Assembly: GCA_049966915.1 (NCBI GenBank)
Contig: JBMFTS010000004.1
Coordinates: 1 to 27,440 of the forward strand
Source: JAGDXZ01 sp049966915
Lineage (GTDB): Archaea; Micrarchaeota; Micrarchaeia; Micrarchaeales; CABMGC01
Direction: 5' to 3'
DNA: 27,440 nt
Shown here: positions 21,294-27,440 of the stretch, in pieces
Position numbering within the stretch: position 1 is the first letter of the stretch
Layout of the letters: every line of letters begins with the position of its first letter
The notes under the pieces: model-generated
Told to the model about the DNA's origin: nothing
Database searches by the model: none
Seen by the model: only the letters and a program-made list of their open reading frames with translations
Position numbers and translations under genes: made by a program

Positions 21294-23357
21294 TCACTCA
21301 GATTCGTGCCTTACTGTTTTCAATATGCCGGGCTTTGGCATGTATATGTCCCCGCTGCGCTCAAGTTCGTCTATGTACTTTATTGTTGTCTGCCTGTCTA
21401 TTCCTGCCTTTTCGGCTTCTTCGAGTACGCTTGTCACCTTGGCGCTCTCTTCCTTCGCTTCCAAGTCCTTGATTATGCCCATTATCGCGTTTATCTTGTC
21501 CACCTTTTCCTTGGGCATGCCCGTCTGCAATATGTCTATGTCGCGCCTGCCGCTTTTGTCTACTGCAAGCGTGTTGAGCATGTAGTCCACGAGCTGCACT
21601 GCTGTTTCTGCATCGCGCAGCTCTACTGTGCCTGCAAGTCTCGCCTTTGCGCTCGCTTCAGCAAGCCTTACTAGCCCTTCTATTTGCCTGGGCGTTATGG
21701 GCGTGGCGCCCTGCTTCATTCCAAGCTTCCTCAAGTCCGTATAATATTCGGCTATTCTGTCGCTGGCTTCTTTGGTTAGCCTTGGCCTTACGTTTTTCCT
21801 GGCGTAGGCTACATACTTTCTCAGCGTTTCAGGATCTATCGGTGGCGCTTCCACTTGCTCATAATTCTCTATTTCGGCAAGCTGTGCTCCTGCTGCCTCG
21901 TGCTGCATCAATATGTGCCTTGCTATGTTTCTGTCCATTGTTTCGTCCATGACATCGGTTATTGGGAATATCAGATCGAACCTTGAAAGCAGCGCTGGCG
22001 GTATGTCAAACTGCTCCGACGGGTACACGTTTCTGTCAAATCTGCCGTACTTGGGGTTGGCAGAAGCAAGTATCGAGGTTTTTGCGTTGAATCTTGCCAC
22101 AATGCCGGCCTTCGCAACGCTTATGGTCTGCGACTCCATTGCCTCGAGAAGCCCCGCCTTGTCCTCGTCGCTTATCTTGTCAAACTCGTCTATGCACACC
22201 GTGCCTCCGGAACCGAGCACAAGGGCACCGGCCTTGAGCGTCCAGCCGCCTTCTGAAAGTTCGTCCCTTTCCGCAGTTGCAGTGAGGCCTGCAGAGCTTA
22301 CAGATTTGCCACTTACATATATGCCCTTTGGCACAATTGCGGTTACAGATTGCAGCAACCTTGTTTTTGCTGTGCCCGGGTCTCCTATGAGCAGTATATG
22401 CACGTCGCTCCTTATCAGCCCCCCGTCAACAAGCCTTTTGTCTGGGGTTCCGCCGAACAGTTGCAGCGCTATTGCCTTTTTTATCTCGTCATAGCCGTAT
22501 ATTGACGGGGCTATCGATTTGGCCAATTTTTCGAATACAAGCGGATCCTTGGAAAGCTCAAGTATCTTGTCCTCTTCCTCTTGCGTTATTTCGAGCTCTG
22601 CGAATTCCTTCTGCTTGGGCTTTACTGATATGGCATCAAGGAACATTGTGAATATGGACTTTTCCTGCTTGCCCCTGCTTGTGAGCCTTGGCCTTATGCG
22701 TAAAATGCCGGTTATGTCCGCCCTGTCGCCAGGCAGCACGCTGTTTACCAAATCGTCTTGCATCCATATTTCCATGTGCCAGTTTGGCACGCTTCCTTTT
22801 AGCTTTTCGAGCGGGTCCTGGACCTCCAGCCTTTGCAAGTCTATGAATTCCGATTCTTCAGTTACTTGCTTGAGCGACCTGTGCTTGCATTGCGGGCATA
22901 CTTCTGGCACTTCCTCGTGCTCTATGTCAAGCTTTACCACTGTGCCGCATACGCTGCATTTGAAGACGCCAATATGCACCTTTGGCATTATCTCTGATCT
23001 TTTTATTATGAGCGAATCTATGGTGAGAAGCTTGCCTATCTGCTCCGAGCCTATGTCCTGCAGTAGCGGCGCGTTGGAAAGGTCAGGATTAAAGAACCTT
23101 GCATATACTGGTTTCGTAGCGTTTGGCTTAGGATTAAGTTTTGCAAGCGCAGCGTTAGCTGAAGGCACAACTCCGTCAGGGTTGCTGAGAAGTTCATCGG
23201 CAAGCTCGTGGTCGAACTTTTCCAAGTCGGCTATGCTTACGCTAAGCGACCTTTTCTGCGGATAGCTTAGGAACAGCTGGTTGGTTTGGTCCTGATAGTA
23301 AAGGCTGTAAAACTCGAGAAACTTGTCCTCAAATTCTTTTGCAGCAATAGCGTCCAC
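21294..23357 (-). CDS. mcm: MCM replicative DNA helicase
   Basis: This 687-residue MCM helicase has the N-terminal domain with the zinc motif C134-x2-C137 and C154-x2-C157, and the AAA+ core with Walker A GDPGTAKT (325-332), Walker B CIDEFDK (388-394), sensor 1 ASANP (N434) and the arginine finger R459 in LLSRFD. The C-terminus has the winged helix. Archaeal MCM forms the hexameric replicative helicase. The start is GTG at 23357, supported by a strong GGGGGAGGT ribosome site at 23361-23369. An alternative start is unlikely. It is transcribed away from the large metallophosphoesterase-like gene. Confidence 0.97.
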   Translation of the reverse strand: MDAIAAKEFEDKFLEFYSLYYQDQTNQLFLSYPQKRSLSVSIADLEKFDHELADELLSNPDGVVPSANAALAKLNPKPNATKPVYARFFNPDLSNAPLLQDIGSEQIGKLLTIDSLIIKRSEIMPKVHIGVFKCSVCGTVVKLDIEHEEVPEVCPQCKHRSLKQVTEESEFIDLQRLEVQDPLEKLKGSVPNWHMEIWMQDDLVNSVLPGDRADITGILRIRPRLTSRGKQEKSIFTMFLDAISVKPKQKEFAELEITQEEEDKILELSKDPLVFEKLAKSIAPSIYGYDEIKKAIALQLFGGTPDKRLVDGGLIRSDVHILLIGDPGTAKTRLLQSVTAIVPKGIYVSGKSVSSAGLTATAERDELSEGGWTLKAGALVLGSGGTVCIDEFDKISDEDKAGLLEAMESQTISVAKAGIVARFNAKTSILASANPKYGRFDRNVYPSEQFDIPPALLSRFDLIFPITDVMDETMDRNIARHILMQHEAAGAQLAEIENYEQVEAPPIDPETLRKYVAYARKNVRPRLTKEASDRIAEYYTDLRKLGMKQGATPITPRQIEGLVRLAEASAKARLAGTVELRDAETAVQLVDYMLNTLAVDKSGRRDIDILQTGMPKEKVDKINAIMGIIKDLEAKEESAKVTSVLEEAEKAGIDRQTTIKYIDELERSGDIYMPKPGILKTVRHESE

Positions 23358-23369
23358 AGAACCTCCCCC

Positions 23370-23666
23370 AGAGCATTCAAGACGCGGCGCAAGGCAATGC
23401 CGCCTGCACGTTCAGCGCGCTTGCACCTGTCAATAGGTTTATGTTTGGAAAAGCATATATGCATTTTGGAACTTTGCAGAAATGTTGCGGATTATCTGAC
23501 AACGCCGGAGCTAACGCCGCCATCGGACAGTGCACTCGCTGCCAACCGTTCTTGCAATCGTATGCGGTCTTGGCATTTACTTCGATTCCCGCAGTTGCAC
23601 AGGCGTATAAGAGGCAGCTGGCAATATATTTAAAGCAACAGCAATCAAATTTTATAAGGGGAGGCA
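23370..23666. other. Intergenic region between mcm and the tandem metallophosphoesterase gene
   Basis: About 300 bp lie between the divergent genes. The right end holds a TATA element (AATATATTTA, 23623-23632) and GGGGAGG (23658-23664) for the plus-strand gene. A palindromic GCATATATGC (23453-23462) could serve mcm, giving a leader of about 70 nt. A near-duplicated element, TATAAGAGGCAGCTGG (from 23606) and TATAAGGGGAGGCAGTGG (from 23653), spans the promoter. A 77-codon plus-strand frame at 23441-23674 is probably not a gene. I see no tRNA or other RNA gene. Confidence 0.45.
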
Positions 23667-26444
23667 GTGGATAACGACGCCATCAGCGTCGAAAAATCTG
23701 CGCCTGCGAAGTCGGCAGGCAACATAGCTTCAAGCAACTCAGACGAATATGGGCGCGTGTGGCTTGTCGGCGAGCTCGGCGGCGGCCTTGTATGGTTCGA
23801 CAAGTACAACCTGTTGGGCCTTTACGAGGAATTGCGTGAAAGAAGCGAATTAAAGCGCGGCATTCCGCATACTATAATTTTCCTAGGCGAACTGCTTCCT
23901 AAAATACCTGACTATATAACAAGAGGAGGCTCAAATCTCACAGAGTCCTTGCACGAAGGCATAAGCAGTTTAGACCTAGCAGTCGTAGAAATGAAACCGC
24001 ACCTGGCACGAATAGAGGATCTCCTGTTAGCATGCGACGTTCAGGCCAACCTTGTTTACACGATGGGGCCAAGCGACACCTACAACATAAAGCACATCCA
24101 CGACCTTATTGTAAAGGTTTATTTCTACACGCCATCCGAATTGGGAAACATGCTCTTGGCATACGAAGACAAGATAAGCTACAACAACAGAATAATAAAA
24201 ACCACTGAAGAGCAGTTAAACGCTGTAGAGCAATCCAGCGGACCTGACGGCGAAGAGCGAGAGCAACGGATTAATAATCTGCGCGTGAAACTCAAGCAGC
24301 TCAAAGAAGAAAACGGCGACTACAAAGACGTAGTCAATCAACTCGAACACGTTGTTGATTTATGGATAAACGAAAACGCGCGCAAGGGCGTAAGATACAT
24401 ATATGACAAGCTCAATCCTGGCGATTCCGAGCGGCTTGACCAGCTTATAGCAAGCAGTCTGCCTTCGGAGCAAATAGTCGAATTGCACGAAGCGTACGAA
24501 AAGGTGTCAAAAGATCTGGCAAAGGCGGCCAGCGAGAAGGAAAAATATCCTGATAAGTTCAGGGCGCTTGAGCGCGAAGCCAAGCGGCTCGCAGATTTGC
24601 TCAAGAAGGTATCATACGGCAAAATACGCGAGGCAGAAAAAGAAGCGAAGACGTCCGTGCACGAGAGTGGCAAGGCAGGTGAACTCTTTACCCACAACAT
24701 TTCCGGCTCTCCAGAGTTAAGCAAAAGCGCAAGAGGCATTGCAGAATTGACCGTCAAAATAGCAATACGCAATGCTTTTGGCAGGCGAATACATCTTATG
24801 ATCGCAGACAAGCTCGTCAACGACGTGGTGCTGCCAAGCACGGGTTCGAAGAACATAATATTTCGGATTGCTGATGCTCCTACAAATACGTCGGAAACAT
24901 ACACTGATCCTAAGAAGCGCCTAGACGCAGAGGCGCATTTCGAAGGCGCAAAGGCAATGGTAGTTGCAATGGCGCATTCTTCGATAGGCGCGGTATACGC
25001 CGATCCGAAATCCAATAGGCCAAGAGGCAATTCCGGCATGTTATATGAGGTTTCCGTGCCGCCAATGGTCAGTTTTTCTAGCGTGCAAAAAGCATGGCTA
25101 AACGGAATAAAGACGCCGCTCACCGAAGTAGTCGGAAGAGGCCAAGGCATAACTGCAGGTTTCTTTGAAGTAAAAATCGGCAAGCACGGGGTTTCTTTCG
25201 ATTTCAATACAGCAGCATATTTGCATGAAAACGCGCGCAAGGTCGTGGAAGTCGAACGAGCAGCGCTATACAAAAGGCTCGCAGAGCTTGCAAATAAATC
25301 GAACGGCATGGAAGAGCCTAGCATAGAAGACGTTTTGCAGATGCGCAATAAGCTCCCGAGCGAAATGAATGATGAGTTGTTCAAGAAAGCCGTTCGGCAC
25401 AAAAAAGAGGTGCTTGCCGAATACGAGTCCGAATTGCCATCTGCCACGGCAAGATACGGCGAAACAAAGCACATGCGCATACTAATGATAAACGACACAC
25501 ACATAGGTACAAGCGGATATGGCATACCTACCGTATACTTGCTGGATGCGCTAGTGGCATACATAAAAGAAAACGGTCTTGACAACAACCTGATGCTTTT
25601 CTTCGGCGGCGATAACATAGAGGGCGATTACAAAAGCATAAAGAACGAGACAAATACGGAGACAAACATAACAAATGTTTTTGACTATAAAGAATATCTG
25701 GGAAATGCCGGCTTGACTCCTAAGCAGATAAACTCGCACGTGAAAAGCTACGAATCGTATTTGCTTTACAAGCAGCCCATACAAAACATCGACCAGCAGG
25801 TGCGCGTGCTTATAGAACACGTGAAGCCTTTGATTAGTGAGAACACCGCCGCAATCGTTCTGGTGTCGGGCCAGCACTTCAACAAAACATACCCCAACAA
25901 GGACAGAGACGAAGCTACTACGATACAAATTTACCTTGCGCCAGTGGCTGAACTCGCTGGCATGCGTTCCAAGATAGTGGCAATACCGGGCGGCGACAAA
26001 GGCGCAGGAGACGTGGAGATCGAACAGGGGGTTGTGGCGTATGTGGCGCATGCAGGAAAAGTGGAAAGGATGAAAATAGGCAATGAATATTTGATGGCGC
26101 TTAGTGCCGACGAGCATGTTCACAAAATAAAGTTTGTCACTACGCCAGAGCAAAATACCATACTGGAAGCGTGCGGAGCGGCCTCTTCGGTGCTTACAAA
26201 CTTCGCCACCGAAATGGGCATTACCACAAACCAGGACACGAGGGGCTTTACGTTTATCGACGTCACATACGCGCTTTCAGGCACAGGTCCGGTGCTTCTG
26301 AAAGCAGAGTCAAGGCTCATAGGCATGGAACAGCTAGAAAAACACATGGTCAAGCCGCCAAAAACGGTAACAGACTTTGAAAAAGAGCTGGTAAGCCTTG
26401 TGAGGGCTTCAAGCACAGACAGCAAGCGCGAGCGCGTTGCATAG
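23667..26444 (+). CDS. Tandem metallophosphoesterase protein: inactive N-terminal copy with coiled-coil insert, intact C-terminal copy
   Basis: I do not recognise a named family for this 925-residue protein. The C-terminal part (about 602-890) holds the metallophosphoesterase set: D610-T-H612, G648-D649, G735-Q-H737 (normally GNH), H795 (AHAG) and H817-V-H819 (DEHVH). The N-terminal part (about 28-150 and 345-510) aligns by eye with it. VWLVGELGGG stands for ILMINDTHIG, IIFLGELLPKIPDY for LMLFFGGDNIEGDY, and VVAMAHSSIGAVYADPKSN for LMALSADEHVHKIKFVTTP, with the metal ligands lost. Residues 172-340 form a charged coiled coil inserted in the first copy. The GTG at 23667 has GGGGAGG close upstream. 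It sits between mcm and pcn, so a nucleic-acid role is possible but unproven. Confidence 0.7.
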   Translation: MDNDAISVEKSAPAKSAGNIASSNSDEYGRVWLVGELGGGLVWFDKYNLLGLYEELRERSELKRGIPHTIIFLGELLPKIPDYITRGGSNLTESLHEGISSLDLAVVEMKPHLARIEDLLLACDVQANLVYTMGPSDTYNIKHIHDLIVKVYFYTPSELGNMLLAYEDKISYNNRIIKTTEEQLNAVEQSSGPDGEEREQRINNLRVKLKQLKEENGDYKDVVNQLEHVVDLWINENARKGVRYIYDKLNPGDSERLDQLIASSLPSEQIVELHEAYEKVSKDLAKAASEKEKYPDKFRALEREAKRLADLLKKVSYGKIREAEKEAKTSVHESGKAGELFTHNISGSPELSKSARGIAELTVKIAIRNAFGRRIHLMIADKLVNDVVLPSTGSKNIIFRIADAPTNTSETYTDPKKRLDAEAHFEGAKAMVVAMAHSSIGAVYADPKSNRPRGNSGMLYEVSVPPMVSFSSVQKAWLNGIKTPLTEVVGRGQGITAGFFEVKIGKHGVSFDFNTAAYLHENARKVVEVERAALYKRLAELANKSNGMEEPSIEDVLQMRNKLPSEMNDELFKKAVRHKKEVLAEYESELPSATARYGETKHMRILMINDTHIGTSGYGIPTVYLLDALVAYIKENGLDNNLMLFFGGDNIEGDYKSIKNETNTETNITNVFDYKEYLGNAGLTPKQINSHVKSYESYLLYKQPIQNIDQQVRVLIEHVKPLISENTAAIVLVSGQHFNKTYPNKDRDEATTIQIYLAPVAELAGMRSKIVAIPGGDKGAGDVEIEQGVVAYVAHAGKVERMKIGNEYLMALSADEHVHKIKFVTTPEQNTILEACGAASSVLTNFATEMGITTNQDTRGFTFIDVTYALSGTGPVLLKAESRLIGMEQLEKHMVKPPKTVTDFEKELVSLVRASSTDSKRERVA

Positions 26445-26577
26445 TCGCTAACCTATGTTGCATGTTGCGAATACCATTGTTTATTTCGAATTGCGGCGCG
26501 CTAGGCCACGACGCAACCGTGTGTTTGGTTTGTAACTTGCCACTAAGTCGCATCCTGTCTGATGAATTTGCTCCAGG

Positions 26578-27321
26578 TTATTCTTCGACGTACGGCGCGA
26601 GATAATAAGTTATTGTGGCTTGGCCTATGTTGTAGTTGAGCCTCAGCGGCTGGTTTGTCTTGAGTTCCAGCACTACTGAGTTACCCACCTGGCTGGACTT
26701 TACCATGTTTTCAAGGAACTCGAGGTTGAAAACGGCGCTTGCATCCTTGCTTGCTGAAATTTTCTTTACTTCGCTGCCGTCAACATCGTGAACCTCTTCG
26801 AGTTCGCCAGAGTCGCCCTTGGCGGTTATTGCGAACTGTTCCTTCGAAGCCTTGAACGAAATGTAAGAAGAGATGAGGCTTGCATCTTTTAGCACATTCT
26901 TGAGGTGCTCGCCGTCAACTTCCACATTCGCGTCAAACTCCACCTTCGGTTCTTTTTCGTCCTTGTTCTTTATGTCGATGAGCTGGAGCTTGTACCTTCG
27001 CTTGCCCTTGCCGCCCGCGAATTCGAGCAGCAGCTTGTTGTCGCTATCTTTCATAACCAGCGATTCGTTGTCCCTTGTTCTTGACATGATCTTGCTCAGA
27101 TTGTCAAGGTTTACGCCTATGCTGGCACTTTTTTCAACATCATAATTCGAGAATGCTTTGCTTGGCATGAAGAACGACACCATGCTTATGCCGCTCGGGT
27201 CCATTGCCTTGAGAGATATGCCTTCCTTACTTATAGTGAAAACGCCTTCGTCTACAAGGCTCACTATCGCCTCAACGCAGTCCCTCCAATATCGCGCATC
27301 GTCAAGCTTCAATTCGAACAC
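26578..27321 (-). CDS. pcn: PCNA sliding clamp
   Basis: This 247-residue clamp opens VFELKLDDARYWRDCVEAI, continues LVDEGVFTISKEGISLKAMDPS (the conserved LKAMDPS loop) and ends with the typical YYLAPYVEE. It encircles DNA and tethers polymerases, FEN1, ligase and other factors. I chose the GTG at 27321 because GGGGGT precedes it and it gives the usual N-terminus. A GTG ten codons upstream (27351) is in frame but adds an unconserved segment. A TTAAATATT element near 27357-27365 gives a leader of about 15 nt. Its 3' end converges on the tandem metallophosphoesterase gene, with 133 nt between them. Confidence 0.96.
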   Translation of the reverse strand: MFELKLDDARYWRDCVEAIVSLVDEGVFTISKEGISLKAMDPSGISMVSFFMPSKAFSNYDVEKSASIGVNLDNLSKIMSRTRDNESLVMKDSDNKLLLEFAGGKGKRRYKLQLIDIKNKDEKEPKVEFDANVEVDGEHLKNVLKDASLISSYISFKASKEQFAITAKGDSGELEEVHDVDGSEVKKISASKDASAVFNLEFLENMVKSSQVGNSVVLELKTNQPLRLNYNIGQATITYYLAPYVEE

Positions 27322-27393
27322 ACAAACCCCCTCATCAATATAACTATTCACGAAACAATATTTAATCTTTGCATGTGCGCGTTTTTAGATTGC

Positions 27394-27440
27394 CTAAATC
27401 CCGCCCATGCCCGATTTTTTCTGAAATTGTGTCAGCGCCG
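27394..27440 (-). CDS. Possible C-terminal tail of a gene entering from the right edge (partial)
   Basis: On the minus strand one frame is open from the right edge to a TAG at 27394-27396, giving about 14 residues ending FQKKSGMGGI. Its stop lies about 30 nt before the PCNA TATA element, a sensible position for an upstream gene. The segment is too short to recognise, and two other frames also cross part of this stretch, so this is a weak call. Confidence 0.3.
   Translation of the reverse strand, partial: ALTQFQKKSGMGGI

Noticed and set aside
23570..23600. TTCGATTCC resembling a tRNA T-loop
   Set aside because: The flanking bases do not pair into a 5-bp T stem, the G before the loop is missing, and no acceptor or anticodon arm can be built around it.
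23441..23674. A 77-codon plus-strand frame (MFGKAYMHFG start) in the gap upstream of the tandem metallophosphoesterase gene
   Set aside because: It has an ATG but no ribosome site, runs through the TATA and ribosome site of the next gene, and its product shows no domain. It may be worth a check in relatives because it contains CC and CTRC motifs.
24338..25618. A 426-codon open frame on the minus strand opposite the tandem metallophosphoesterase gene
   Set aside because: Its product is Ser-rich and low in acidic residues, with no recognisable domain. It lies wholly antisense to a gene with clear motifs, a promoter and a ribosome site. Codon bias on the real strand explains the lack of stops.

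Overview
The window looks like a piece of a small archaeal genome. It carries a thermosome, an MCM helicase, a PCNA clamp, an archaeal-type adenylate kinase, an EMC3/Oxa1-like insertase (DUF106), a presenilin-type protease, ribosomal protein S26e and the archaeal thiolase/HMG-CoA synthase/DUF35 trio. First genes of transcripts tend to sit about 25 nt behind a TATA box with almost no leader, while internal operon genes often have a GGTGA ribosome site. Gene content, moderate GC, heavy ATA-isoleucine use and many unrecognised small-lineage genes suggest a DPANN archaeon, most likely Micrarchaeota. That assignment is an inference. I see no rRNA, tRNA, CRISPR array or insertion sequence.

Layout. 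Positions 1-114 are the tail of an unidentified gene, followed by a T-rich terminator. Positions 160-5416 (minus) form a tight five-gene operon: 2-oxoacid:ferredoxin oxidoreductase alpha and beta, HMG-CoA synthase, thiolase and DUF35 OB-fold protein. It could carry carbon from a 2-oxoacid through acetyl-CoA to HMG-CoA, the entry of isoprenoid lipid synthesis. Divergent from it is a three-winged-helix regulator (5645-6739), with an inverted repeat in the shared intergenic space. Next come the thermosome (6824-8485), adenylate kinase and the insertase (8642-9702). On the minus strand are a four-helix membrane protein and S26e (9771-10745). Divergent from S26e are an RpiB-fold protein without catalytic residues, a small HTH protein, a 61-residue ORF and glutamate dehydrogenase (10834-13311).

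Positions 13422-16006 hold three lineage-type genes: a secreted protein rich in N-glycosylation sequons, a protein built from two copies of one domain, and a degenerate methyltransferase-like protein. Positions 16113-20117 are a heat-shock operon, wHTH regulator-grpE-dnaK-dnaJ, whose promoter is packed with AT-rich inverted repeats. It meets, with no gap, a presenilin-type protease gene (20118-21245, minus), which is followed by MCM (21294-23357, minus). Divergent from MCM is a 925-residue protein that I read as two metallophosphoesterase modules: an N-terminal copy without catalytic residues, split by a long coiled coil, and an intact C-terminal copy. PCNA (26578-27321, minus) follows, and a possible gene tail lies at the right edge.

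The items most worth following are the tandem metallophosphoesterase beside replication genes, the shared TTTGCATGCAAA-type palindromes at the gdh promoter and in the oxidoreductase/regulator intergenic region, and the heat-shock operon that carries its own candidate repressor.
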